Shown one piece after another: positions 1-9,700 of a stretch of DNA of 64,000 nucleotides. Every line of letters begins with the position of its first letter. Position 1 is the stretch's first letter. The DNA is from Closterium sp. Naga37s-1. Its lineage: Eukaryota; Streptophyta; Zygnematophyceae; Desmidiales; Closteriaceae. The DNA is taken from positions 4,182,501-4,246,500 of the forward strand of contig CANJKZ010000820.1 of the NCBI GenBank assembly GCA_947471745.1. Reading direction: 5' to 3'. The notes under the pieces were generated by a model. The model was not told the DNA's origin, ran no database searches, and saw only the letters and a list, made by a program, of their open reading frames with translations. Position numbers and translations under genes: made by a program.

Positions 1-905
1 AGTAGCGCAACACCCTCTTAGCGGCATCCATGTGCTCCTTCCTGTGTCTCACAGGAGCAACATAGCGTGCCAGGATGCTAAGAGGGTATGCCAGGTCAGG
101 TCGAGTGCAGGTCATCAGGTACATGAGGCAGCCCACAAGCTCTGGATACGGGACACTCGGCTCTACGGACTCATCCGAAGGTGGAGCTGAGAGCGAGTGG
201 CGAGTAGGCAGAGGAGTGGGCAGTGGTGAGGAGTACGTGAAGCCGAAGCGCTGAAGGACCTGCTGCATCATGTGTGACTGAGTCAAAGTAATGGTGCGCT
301 GTGCTCTGTCCCGGGTGATCCGCAAGCCAAGGTAGCTGCGCAGCTCACCCAGGTCTGTGCACGTGTGTCTCTTTCTGCAGCTCGGACTTCACGTGGGCGA
401 GTCCCTCAGTGTCAGAAGTAGCAAAGACCAAGTCGTCGACGTACAGCGACGGGTCAGTAGTGGAAGGAGCAAAGCCAAGAGCCGCAAGAGTCGTCCTCAG
501 TGTGTCGTGCCACTCACGGGGTGCCTGGCGGAGACCGTAGACTGGCCGCCGGAGGCTCCACTGGGTACCAGGAGGAAACGACCCAGTGAAGCCAGGTGGG
601 CGGCGCAGCCAGATCTCCTCGTGCAGGCTGCCCTGTAGGAAAGCAGTGCTGAAGTCAAGAGAGTGCAGCTCGTAGTCATGCTGAGCAGCTATGTGCAGCA
701 GAACCCAAAGAGTGGTCATCTTCGGGTTGGGGGAGAAGGTCTGGAAGAAGTCAACTCCCTCTCGCTGACTGAAGCCTCGTGCAACGTAACGCGCCTTGAA
801 GACAGGCGGTGAACCCGGCGGCCGCTTCACCATGAAAATCCGCATGCCACTCACGATGTTCGCCCCAGGCGGGGGAACCTCGTCGATGTAGGTGCCTGTG
901 GACTT
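1..905 (-). pseudogene. Element A reverse transcriptase and start of RNase H
   Basis: The region downstream of the integrase-RT linker of A. It encodes the copia RT signature KARYVARGFSQREGVD, then TAFLQGSLHEEIWLRRPPGF and VYGLRQAPREWHDTL. The catalytic YVDDLVFA motif is present (about 420-445), but relatives have about 15 more residues just before it, so a small deletion has removed part of the palm subdomain. A second frameshift follows near 350-375, where relatives continue in the QKRHTCTDLGELRSY segment. Bases 1-340 hold the conserved RT-to-RNase H connection (GCLMYLMTCTRPDLAYPL and AAKRVLRYL). An in-frame TAG at 906-908 replaces the Trp codon of MASWKS and separates this part from the upstream ORF. 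Confidence 0.9.
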
Positions 906-3900
906 CTAGGAAGCCATCTCTGCGTCCATGGCTGTCTGCCACTGAGAGGAGTAGGGACCCTCTATCGCCTCTGCGTAAGAGCACGGGGTCGGGATGTCTG
1001 GTGCATCCGGGTCTCCCTCAGGGGCAATCAGCATGGACACGAGATGAGGTAAAGCAACGGCAAAGCACTCAAACTCCTCCTGCCTGTCCTCAAGGACGTC
1101 CGTGCCAAGAGCATACTCACCCCCGACGGACGGAGGACAGACAGACTCAGACTCAGCAACAAGGCTAGCGGCGTAGTCTAGACGACACGCGGCAGCAAAG
1201 TCAATAAGCTCAGCAACTAGGGCAGACGCAGCAGTGGAATCAAACGACGGGTCAGTGACAATAGTGGCCAGGAGACGCGTGACAGTAGGACTAGCAGCAC
1301 GAAGGGAGTCAGACTCCGGGTCAGGACCGTCAGCAAGGGAGGACGCAGGAGGGGACGGCAGGGGGACGCGCAGTGGAGCAGTGGAAGGATGAAGTGCCAT
1401 CCGGTGCATGCCTGGGACAGGAGGAGGACGCGGACGCGGGACACGACTACCAATGCGAACCGTGCGAACAGGTGACGACTGACGAGACTCAGGCGACGCA
1501 GGACGAGACTCAGGCAACGCAGACTCAGGCTCACGACGCTCCGTAAGACCTCTTGGCGGTCCAGAGTAAGGAGAAGGACCAGGCAGTGGTGAGGCTGGCT
1601 CTAGCTGCGACTGCGGCTGGGCAGGCTGTGGACACAGTAAGGGAAGAGTGGGACCAGTAGAAGGCGGGAGGCCAAGAACCTGCTGAAGAAGCGGAACGAA
1701 GTACGGCCGCGGCCGCGTAGCGCATCTAGAACCAGCAGAGACAGCAGCAGTACCCCCAGCTCTAGGGTCTCCAGCTCCAACTCCCGCAGCACCACCAGCT
1801 CCAGCACCTCCAGCAGCTCCAACTTCAACAGCACCTCCAGCAGCAACTCCAGCAGCACCACTAGTCCCAGCAGCTCCAATTCCTCCAGTACGAGCACCTC
1901 CGGGACCAGCGGCTCCAGCTCCTCCAGCAGCTCCAGCACCAGCAGTACCTCCAGCAGCTCCAGCTCCAGCAGTACCTCCAGCAGCTCCAGCACCAGCAGT
2001 ACCTCCAGTAACTCCAGCTCCCCCAGCAGCTCCAGCACCAGCAGTACCTCCAGCAGCTCCAGCTCCCGCAGCACCCCGCTGGAGTCTCCAGCGGCGAGCA
2101 AACCACTCGTGCAGCTGCGGTGGGAAGAGAAGCTCCCGCCGAGACGAGGCGCTCGCAGGAACTCCAGCAGACTCAGCACCCCCAGTCTCAGCGACCGCAG
2201 GCTCAGCACCCTCAGACCCAGCACCCCCAGGCTCCACACCCTCAGACTCAGCAACCCCAAGCTCAGCACCCCCAGACTCAGCAACCCCAGGCTCAGCACC
2301 CCCAGACTCCACACGCACAGGCTCAGCACCCCCAGACTCTGCACGCTCAGGCTCAGCACCCCCAGGCTCCGCACGCTCAGGCTCAGCACCACCAGCAGCA
2401 CCACCAGAGTCAACCGCTACCTCGACAGGCTCGACAGCGTCTACCTGGGACACACCTGAGGGAGCAGGACCCTGAGGAGGGAGGGGGTCTACCGAAGGAG
2501 GACCTGGGGCAAGGAAGAGCGGCAGGGGGGGGGAGAGAAGCAGTGCGGTAGGGGAAGAGGCAGTAAAAGGGAACCGACTCGTCGAACGTGACGTCCTGAG
2601 AGGGCAGGACACGGCGCGAGGTGGGGTGGTAAAACTGCCAGCCAGGCGCGTCAGGGACAAAGCCAAGGAAGACGCAGGGAATAGCCCGGGCGGAGAGCTT
2701 GTCCGCGGTAGTATCGCGGACAAAGGCACGAGAACCCCAGACCCGAAACACTGCGCATCGCCAACCTTCCCCGTCCAACGCAGTGTGGGCGAGGTCTCCG
2801 GCAAGGAGATACGGGGCCAGAGGTTGAGCTGATGCGCCGCGTATCGGACCGCAAACGGCCACAGAAAATGGGGGGCAGCCGCATGGACCATGGAGGTACG
2901 AGCGAACTTTATGACTAATGCAATGCGGCGCTCAGGAATCCCATTCTGGTGCGGTGAGGCCGGGAGTGTGAACGTCTGGCGAATGCCCTCCCCACGACAA
3001 AAGTCCCGCAGGAAGTCAGAGGCAAACTCACCACCTCTGTCAGAGTGCAGACGCAGGACGGGAAAGTCCGTCCCGAACCGCTCGTGGAGCTGGAGACGAG
3101 CAGCGCGGATCCAAGGGATCAAAACATCAAGGACCTCGCCCTTGGTGCGCAAGGGGAAGACCGTGGTGTAACGCGAGTAGTCGTCAACAACCAGCAAAAA
3201 GTACCGCTCGCGGTCCTGTCCACGGATGCGGGCTGGGCCCCACACGTCCATGTGTAGGGTCTGCAGGGGAGCAGTCGTCGGGGGAAACGAGGAGGAGTGA
3301 GGAGCGGCGCGCTGCCGCCCCTCGACACAGGGAAGACAGGGAGGAGCAGGCGATGGAGGGAGGGGAGGGAGAACCCTGGGAAGACCAGAGACAAGGACAC
3401 GGCGGTGCATGCCACGAAGGCGCTGCACCGAGCGGTGACCAAGACGGTGGTGCCAGAGGATAGTCTGGTGCGACAGAGCGCGACACGAGCAGGGGGCTGC
3501 TAGCTGACTTGACGCAAACGCAGACGCAGACGCAGCTACCTGAGGGGACACAGTACTCAGTGTGTACAGACTCGAGCCAGGTGCTCGGGTGAACGTGGCC
3601 AGGTGTCGACCAGTCCGGGAGCACGTACAGTGGGTCACACGCTGACCTCCAGGAGTGAACTGGTCAACCAACGCATCCTGGAGGGCAGCTCCACTCACCA
3701 AGTTCGTAGAGAACGAGGGGAGGTGGAGACCTGACAGTGAGCCAGACGGGACAGCAGGACACGGCAGGACCGTGGAGGAGTGCGCAAGGACGGGACCCCC
3801 AGAGGGGTCCGCCAGGGAGACTGCAACTGGCCGACTGAGCGGCGTGAGTGTGGTGCTGTCGCGAAAGAAAGAGCGAGAAGCACCTGAGTCAAGTGTGAAG

Positions 3901-5057
3901 GTGTGCAAGGGCTCAGCAGGCGCAGTACCAGAGAGAGCAGACTCACCAGCACCTGGAGCAACAGACTCACTAGCACCTAGAGCAGCAGCCTCACCAGTAC
4001 CTAGAGCAGTAGACTCTATACCTGGGTCGGGCGGCACACACAGGTAATAGTCACCCTCAGCACTAATAGTCACAGCATACATGGCAGCAAGGATAGCATC
4101 ATAGTCAAGAGCAAAGATATCAACGTTCTGCCTAAGCAGATCAGCCCAACTAGGAAGCTCAGCGGCGTCAGGAAACTGTACGCGCCAGGCGTCAGACAGG
4201 CGACCGAAACAGCGCTGCAACGTGTGTGGCCCTCCGCACGTCTCCCCACGGCGCCCGCTGGTTCGGAGAACGTAAGTGCAGGGACCAGCACCCCCAGACC
4301 TCCCACGCCCAGCGTACCACTCACGAAGCTGCTGGGGCGACGGGGTCTCGCGGGAACGCAGCTGCTGCTGGCGCTGGCTGCCGCCAAAGCCTCCACGCTG
4401 CGCAGCTCCACCCCGACTAGCACCACCGCCTCCGCCACCTCCACCGCCGCCGCTACCGCCGCCACCTCCGCTGCCGCTGCCGCCACCACCCCTGCCTCCA
4501 CCACCGCTGCCGCTGCCTCCACCACCTCCACCGCCGCCACCGACGCCCCCACTCCCGCCACCAGCCCTGCCTCCACCCCCACCCCCTCCACCTCCTCCAC
4601 CACCACCACCGCCTCCCCCGCCGTCCCCTCCACCACCCTTGCCCCCCTTGCCCCTGCTATTGCGGCGCCTCCCACTAGGAGCAGACGCAGCCCCGACCTC
4701 CTCGGTGCCAAGGAGGTCGTCAGTAGCAGCAGAAGCAACAGAGGGCAGAAGGGGAACGGGGGAACACCCCTCAAAGAACGGGGCGCGGGGGTCGCCGCGA
4801 GAAGCACCTACAGGACCTATACTCTTCTCAGCTGCAGTGAGGCGCTCCTCTAGCAGGTCGACGGTGAGCGTGGTGGGGCAAAGGGAGAGAAAGTGGTCCC
4901 TGACTGAGGAAAGGGAGTCAGGGAGACGGGTGACTAGGTAGAAGAGGGTGATGTACATGGGGGGGGGGGTTCTTGGCGCAGAACTCGGGGGGAAGAGCAG
5001 CGCGGTAGCGGGTGTCACTAGTGCGGAGGTGAGTAATGAGGTCAGCGACTGTGGCAA
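906..5057 (-). pseudogene. Element A gag C-terminus, protease, integrase and linker
   Basis: A long open frame (1383 codons). In order it encodes the end of the Gag capsid-like region, a Gly-rich tract of about 90 residues (plus-strand 4400-4680), a PQQLREWYA motif, a Cys/His zinc motif (about 4200-4290), the aspartic protease site TLDSGAS (near 3890), the integrase zinc domain HHRLGH (near 3440), and the integrase core (DVWGP near 3240, HSDRGGEF near 3045, QNGIPERR near 2930). A long Pro/Gly/Ala-rich linker with GGAEP repeats and a second EWFARR motif leads to RT. Between about 2740 and 2540 the integrase C-terminal sequence continues in another frame (CVFLGFVPDAPGWQFYHP), so two compensating indels are present. 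It ends at the TAG that interrupts RT. Confidence 0.9.
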
Positions 5058-5430
5058 AGGCGGCCAGGTCAGGGAACAGGTACGGTAGCATGAGACGGCT
5101 GAGGGTAGCAGTGGCAGGGGAGGAGTAGAGCGCTACGACAGCGTCATACAAAGACTTAGCAGTCTTGTACTGGCCAAAGTGCGCGCGCTGAGCAGAAGGC
5201 AGGTGACTACGAACAGCAAGGCGAGCAACAGCGTCACGAGTAGTCCACTGCGAGCGAACTGTACTGTCAGCATCGGCAGCAGGTGCAGCAGAGGCGCCAA
5301 ACGTGAGGTCAAAAAGCGAGACTCCGTCCTTGCTATCGCACTGAAGAAACAGTTGCATATCATCTACCAAGACATTGAAGTCAACAGCACGTCCCTCAGC
5401 ATCGAAGGTAAGAACCGTAGGGCTAGCCAT
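4918..5430 (-). pseudogene. Element A Gag N-terminal domain
   Basis: Gag begins at the ATG whose complement lies at 5428-5430 (MASPTVLTFDAEGRAVDF), just after the GC-rich leader. The region corresponds to the UBN2/retrotran_gag-like domain of copia Gag: an N-terminal WL/DDMQLFLQCDS segment, a WTTRDAVARLAVRSHL segment, and a LYDAVVALYSSPATATLSRL segment. The frame runs into an 11-base C run on the coding strand (plus 4959-4969) and then out of frame with the rest of Gag. Element B has 27 Cs at the same place and keeps the frame. Confidence 0.85.
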
Positions 5431-6228
5431 GACTGCAGTAGCAGCAGTGGCAGCGCTAGCAGCAGTAGCAGCAGAAGCAGTAGTAGCAGCAGGAGCAGCG
5501 CGGTCAGGGCAGCGCGGCTCAGTAGGGCAGTGCGGCGCGGCTCTGCTGGGCAGCGCGGCTCGGCGGAGCGGCGCGGCTCGGCTGGGCGGCGCGGCTCGGC
5601 CGGGCGGCGCGGCTCGGCTGGGCGGCGCGGCTCGGCCGGCAGGCAGGCGCGTGGGGCGCGCGTAGGGCAGTGCTCACAAGGGGCGGGTAGGGCAGGCGCG
5701 ATGGCGGGGCCGCAACAGCGGCGACGGCGGCGGTCACGACGGCGGCTGCAGGTGCGACGGCGGCAAGGCAGGGCCGCGGCGGCGGCAGCAGGCGCGACGG
5801 TGGCGACTGCAGGGCCGCTACGGCGGCTGCAGGTAAGGGGCCGCGACTACGGCTGCAGGTAAGGGGCCGCGACGGCGGCGGCAGGTAAGGGGCCGCGACT
5901 AGGGGCGACAGGGCAGGGGCCGCGACGGCGGCTGTAGGTCAGAGGCCGCGACGTGGGGCGGCAGGGCAGGGCCGCAACGGGCAGCAGGGCAGGCGTGCGA
6001 CGGCGGCTGCAGGGAAGGCAGGCGCGCGACGGCGGCTGCAGGAAGGGCAGGCGCGCGACGGCGCGTCTAGGTCAGGGCCGCGACGAGCCGCTAGGGCAGC
6101 GCCGCTACAGGCCGCAGCAGGGCAGGGCGCACGACGGCGCAGGTGAGGTAGGAGCGACAGCGCGCTTCGGGCAGGGTAGGAAATTTGTGGTGGGCCCTTA
6201 AAAAAAAAAAACGTTCCCACTAGGGAAC
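5431..6228 (-). repeat. GC-rich leader of element A with tandem repeats
   Basis: Untranslated leader between primer-binding site and gag. It is extremely G/C-rich. At 5515-5650 it has an 18-bp tandem unit (cggcgcggctcggctggg and variants), and at 5740-6180 looser GGCGGCTGCAGG repeats. Open frames here are artefacts of composition. A run of 12 A lies at 6200-6211 close to the primer site. Confidence 0.8.
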
Positions 6229-6242
6229 CTGCTCTGAAACCA
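6229..6242 (-). other. Primer-binding site of element A
   Basis: The minus strand reads TGGTTTCAGAGCAG directly after the LTR end. This is one base away from the plant copia consensus TGGTATCAGAGC, complementary to the 3' end of initiator Met-tRNA. Confidence 0.85.
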
Positions 6243-6373
6243 TGTGAAAACTAGAAACGAGGAATGGATGAACTAGCAAGCAGGTGGGTACAAGTAGGAA
6301 AACCTAAAAGTGTTGTACCCCATATTACCTACCCCACTACAGCCTACACAGACTATAGCATATAAGTTTGACA
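6243..6373 (-). repeat. 5' LTR of element A (131 bp)
   Basis: On the minus strand it starts TGTCAAACTTATATGC and ends TTTTCACA, giving TG...CA termini, and it is followed at once by the primer site. Internal text (GTGTAGGCTGTAGTGGGGTA, GGGGTACAAC) matches the LTRs of B and H. Confidence 0.88.
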
Positions 6374-6673
6374 AGGTTGGCACATTCGAAGGCGTGGATG
6401 GGTTGGTTAGAATTTTCGTATTCCGATGGTGAACGGAACGAAATGTAATATTAGAAAAAAATCGACGGTTCGCAAGTTGTTCGCTCCAAAGTTAAACACC
6501 ATAATAATTTTTATAACATCATATTTTGTAGTTTGTCAGTCTCGCTTCACTAACGCGCTTCAGAGATTTGTACTTTATAGCGAACCAATGGATTCTATTA
6601 CGAGTATAGACGACTTTCCTAATGACATTCTTGCGAGGATCTTATTTCGCAGCAAGCGTCCTATGAATACATT

Positions 6674-6676
<3 letters not shown>

Positions 6677-6704
<28 letters not shown>
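6677..6704 (+). repeat. Poly-T tract (28 T) before a candidate splice acceptor
   Basis: Uninterrupted T run followed by GCAG and exon-like sequence. It is either a long polypyrimidine tract or the reverse-oriented poly-A tail of a retroposed copy. Confidence 0.6.
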
Positions 6705-6747
6705 GCAGGATTTCCTTGCATCCAGCGCCGTTGGACCTCCGTATTAT

Positions 6748-6930
6748 GGTACGTTCCTGGCTCGTGTCAAGCTTCGGGCCTTCCCGAGAAGACCCGAAGC
6801 TTTGGGTTAAACTTCCTGTCAAGCTTTATGTCTTCCGAAAACTGGGGCAATTTTTGGCCGGAAGACCCGAAGTTGGTCTTGGAAGACCCAAAGTATGACC
6901 GGAAGCTTGACATGAGCCAGGAATGCACCC
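6748..6930. mobile_element. MITE-like element with terminal inverted repeats
   Basis: A 183-bp insert whose ends are inverted copies of about 28 bp: left GGTACGTTCCTGGCTCGTGT..., right (reverse complement) GGGTGCATTCCTGGCTCATG.... Both continue as CAAGCTTC. TTAT occurs on each side (6744-6747 and 6931-6934), consistent with a 4-bp target-site duplication. The interior contains repeated GAAGACCC/CTTCCG words and no coding potential. The superfamily is not clear. Confidence 0.65.
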
Positions 6931-7146
6931 TTATTCGCATTGAGAAAGAGACATTACTGCCAAAACCTCCTCCTGCGAAATTTCGCCGGGCTCTCCTTGT
7001 TTCGGACGCCTGCCATCGCTGGCGCCGTCTTTGACGATACGGCGTCGCCACGCTTCTCCTCGCGAAGGGCAAACCCGCCATTTATGGTGCAAAAAGCGCG
7101 GATGCTCTAGCTTCCTTCCCCAACCTCACCCATCTCCATCTCAACG

Positions 7147-7241
7147 ATTGAAGGGCTTATTGCGTAGCGGGTGAACGTGCCATAACCCCCCCAAGCCAGC
7201 GTACCTGTAGCCCTTTCCGAGGATCAATCTGACATTTCTAG
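7147..7241 (-). repeat. Relic related to the second LTR of element C
   Basis: Shares GGGCTT.TT..GTAGCGGG, CCATAACCCCCC and AGGATCAATC with 16322-16412, in the same orientation. It ends at TGACA, the complement of an LTR 5' end. Probably a truncated solo LTR inside the F-box remnant. Confidence 0.5.
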
Positions 7242-7589
7242 AGCATTTCTTTCCGATAGGGTGCGTAAGGAATATAAACGACGACTTTCTTGATCGCCTC
7301 CTAGTCATGCCAGAAGCTCGAGATTCTCCACATTGGAACCCCATTAGTGCCGAAGGATGCATTTGGGTCAAGGAAGGAAGAGCACCATATTATAGACAAT
7401 GGCTCGGATCCATTTTCCAACCGTGCTCTCGGCTTGAGCAGCTTTCGCTTGACGGCCTCTTGTCATACTATACTTATGCTGGTGGTGTACAGTTTGGGTA
7501 GGCTAGGTTTGACCAACGCTATGGTTTGCTATTTGTACCCATGCACACTTCGTCTATTAATTCATTCTCTCAATTTGATATGGTAACAT

Positions 7590-7745
7590 CGGGTAGGTTA
7601 AGTCAACCGCTTCTGCCCCGCCTACCCTGGCCCGCCCCTAGCCCGAAGCTAGGGCGCCCCGTCAAGCGCCCCCTATGCATCCTTAGCCCGTCCCGTCGAA
7701 GTGTCCCTTATCCGGCCTTAGCGCGCCCTGTCGAGCGCCCCTTGT
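7590..7745 (+). repeat. Relic resembling a copia leader (CTAGCCCGAAGCGCCC-type repeats)
   Basis: Words such as CTAGCCCGAAG, GCGCCCCGTCAA and CCTTAGCCCG occur here and, on the opposite strand, in the leader of element C (16140-16250). No LTR or gene is attached. The rest of 7501-7942 has no recognisable gene. Confidence 0.35.
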
Positions 7746-7942
7746 CAAATAACAAGCATAAATTCTATGAGCCATAGATAGGAACTGAGCATTACGAGAA
7801 TAACTTGAGAAGCGAGATTGAGAGAATGGAAGGGTTTCACTATAGTGTAACTTAAAAAACAGAAACTTTTATAAAATTCTGACATTTAGTCTGCATCTGC
7901 CGATTGGGTCTAGCCGTCCTATACTACCTGTGTGGTACTTTA

Positions 7943-8074
7943 TGTCAAACTATTATTATGTTTAGGTTGTGTAGGCTGTAGTGGGGTAGCCCATAAGGGG
8001 TACAACCCAATTAGGGTTAGTACTTGTACTCTGTTTCTTTCTCAATTCATCATTCTCGTTCAGTATTCTTTACA
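7943..8074 (+). repeat. 5' LTR of element B (132 bp)
   Basis: Starts TGTCAAACTATTATTATG and ends TTCTTTACA. It contains TGTGTAGGCTGTAGTGGGGTA, shared with the LTR of A. The flank just upstream is CTTTA (7938-7942). No matching 3' duplication can be found because the 3' end is missing. Confidence 0.9.
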
Positions 8075-8089
8075 TGGTTCCAGAGCAGG
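8075..8089 (+). other. Primer-binding site of element B
   Basis: TGGTTCCAGAGCAGG directly after the LTR; initiator-Met tRNA type with a two-base departure from TGGTATCAGAGC. Confidence 0.85.
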
Positions 8090-8109
8090 TCCTGTTCCAG
8101 GACCGTTTT

Positions 8110-8789
8110 TTTAGGGCCCACCGAATAGTTCCCTGCCCGTAGCGCGTTACCCTGCTCATAGCGCCCTACTTTGCCCGCCGCACTGCCCCACCAGTCGCAT
8201 TGCCCTGCCCTGCCCGTCGCGCCGCCCTGCTGGCAGCGCGCTGCCCTGTTCTGCCCGTCGCACTGCCCTACTAGCGCCGCGCCGCCCTGCCTTGCCCGCG
8301 CGCCGCTCGCCGCCGTGCCGCCCTGCCTTGCCCGCGCGCCACTCGCCGCCGCGCCGGCCTGCCCTGCCCGCGCGCCGCTCACCGCCGCGCCGCCCTGCCC
8401 TTCCTGCGCGCCGCTCGCCGCCGCGCCGCCCTGCCCTGCCCGCGCGCCGCTCGCCGCCGCGCTGCCCTTCCCTGCCCGCGCGCCGCTCGCCGCCACGCCG
8501 CCCTGCCCTGCCCGCGCGCCGCTCGCTGCCGCGCCGCCCTGCCCTGCCCGCGCGCCGCCCTTCTGGCTGCTGCGCCGCCCTGCCCTGCCTGCGCGCCGCC
8601 CTGCTGGCTGCCGCCCTGCCCTGCCCTGCCTGCGCGCTGCCCTGCTGGCCGCCGCCCTGCCCTGCCCTGACAGCGCACCGCCCTGCTGGCCGCCGCCCTG
8701 CCCTGCCCTGCTCGCGTGCCGCCCTGCCCGTCGCGCCGTCCTTGCTTGCGTGCTGCCCTGCTGCTAGCGCGCCACACTGCTCTGCCCGC
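8110..8789 (+). repeat. GC-rich leader of element B with 33-bp tandem repeats
   Basis: About 680 bp between primer site and gag. From about 8290 to 8560 there is a 33-bp unit (gccgccctgccctgcccgcg, then cgccgctcgccgc), about eight copies. Similar shorter units follow to about 8760. Frames through it (PALPARRSPPR repeats) are compositional and not genes. Confidence 0.8.
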
Positions 8790-9700
8790 TATGGCTACTC
8801 TCAGCGTCCTCACCTTCGATCCTGAGGGCCGTCCGATCGAGTTCGATGCGTGGCTCGATGATTACAGCTGTAACTACTGAGCGATTCTAGGGATGGCTTT
8901 TCTTGGTTTGATCTCACGTCTGGAGCCTCTCTCGCCCCTCCCGACACAGCTGAAAGTGGGAGTCGCTCACAGTGGCTTACCCGTGACGCTGCTGCTCGCC
9001 TAGCCGTTCGCAACCAATTGCCGTTAGCCGAACACGCTCACTTGGCCAGCACAAGACTGCTAGAGCCCTGTACGATGCTGTAGTCACTCGTTACTCCTCC
9101 CGGGCCACAACTGCTCTAGGCCGCCTTATACCGCCCTACCTTTTTCCCGAGCTGTCCGCCTTTGCCACAGTCGCCGACCTCACTCACCTTCGCACTAGTG
9201 ACACTCGCTACCGCGCCGCACTTCCAACCAAGTTTCTCGACAAGAACCCCCCCCCCCCCCCCCCCCCCCCCCCATGTACATCACTCTCTATTTCATCGTC
9301 ACCCGCCTCCTTGACTCTCTTAGCGCAGTCAGGGACCTCCTTCTCGCCCTTGACCCCACCGACCTCACTGTCAACCTGCTCAAGAAGCACTTCCTTGCAC
9401 CTGAGACCAGCATAGCCGCTAAAGGCACTTCTCTTGGCACTCCTCGCACTCCCTTCTTTGAGGGGTGTTCCCCCTCCCCCCTTGTCCCCTCTGTCGCTTC
9501 TGCTGCTGCTGTTGACTTCCTTCGTGCTGAGGAGGTCGGGGCTGCGTCTGCTCCTAGTGGGAGGCGCCGCAGCGGCAGGGGCAAGGGAGGCAAGGGTGGT
9601 GGGGGTGGCAGCGGTGGAGGCGGTGGTGGGGGTGGTGGAGGCGGTGGAGGTAGCGGTGGTGGCGGAGGGAGTGGTGGTGGGAGTGGAGGCGTTGGTGTGG
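8790..9700 (+). pseudogene. Element B Gag, N-terminal and central part
   Basis: The ATG at 8790 starts MATLSVLTFDPEGRPIEF, aligned with the Gag start of A. After about 24 codons the frame is lost (a stop soon follows in YSCNY), and the capsid-like text continues in other frames (SLYDAVV-like and FATVADLTHLRTSDTRYRAAL near 9160-9230). The 27-C run (9247-9273) encodes a proline stretch in frame with MYITLYFIVTRLLDSLSAVR. The Gly-rich tract (GKGGKGGGGGSGGGG) begins near 9570. Another frame change falls near 9690-9720. Confidence 0.8.
9247..9273 (+). repeat. Poly-C run (27 C) within gag
   Basis: A coding homopolymer at the position where element A has 11. With 27 (divisible by 3) the two halves of Gag stay in the same frame; with 11 they do not. 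Confidence 0.9.

Larger units (their letters stand above)
1..6373 (-). mobile_element. Ty1/copia retrotransposon A (3' end outside window)
   Basis: A minus-strand copia element. Reading downwards from 6373 it has a 131-bp 5' LTR, a primer-binding site, a GC-rich leader, gag, protease, integrase, reverse transcriptase and the start of RNase H, which is cut at base 1. The gene order PR-INT-RT-RNase H identifies Ty1/copia rather than Ty3/gypsy. The 3' LTR and target-site duplication are not visible. Its proteins closely resemble those of elements B, D, E and H in this window, so they form one family. The coding region carries a homopolymer frameshift, a nonsense codon and a deletion in RT, so this copy is dead. 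Confidence 0.93.
6588..7500 (+). pseudogene. F-box/LRR-type gene remnant
   Basis: The ATG at 6588 opens MDSITSIDDFPNDILARILF, a good F-box start (DDFPNDIL). A 28-base T run followed by GCAG (6677-6708) looks like a polypyrimidine tract and 3' splice site. Further on, ACHRWRRL (7008-7031) matches the end of an F-box (VCKRWRRL type) and is cut by a TGA at 7032-7034. SFPNLTHLHL (about 7110-7145) and SRLEQLSLDGL (about 7420-7457) look like leucine-rich repeats. F-box/LRR proteins are substrate receptors of SCF ubiquitin ligases. The pieces lie in different frames, a MITE (6748-6930) sits inside, and LTR relics follow, so I treat it as a decayed gene. Confidence 0.55.

Noticed and set aside
8171..8825. 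Arg/Pro/Ala-rich ORFs in copia leaders
   Set aside because: They lie between primer site and gag in every element, differ in sequence between elements and follow the tandem repeats.
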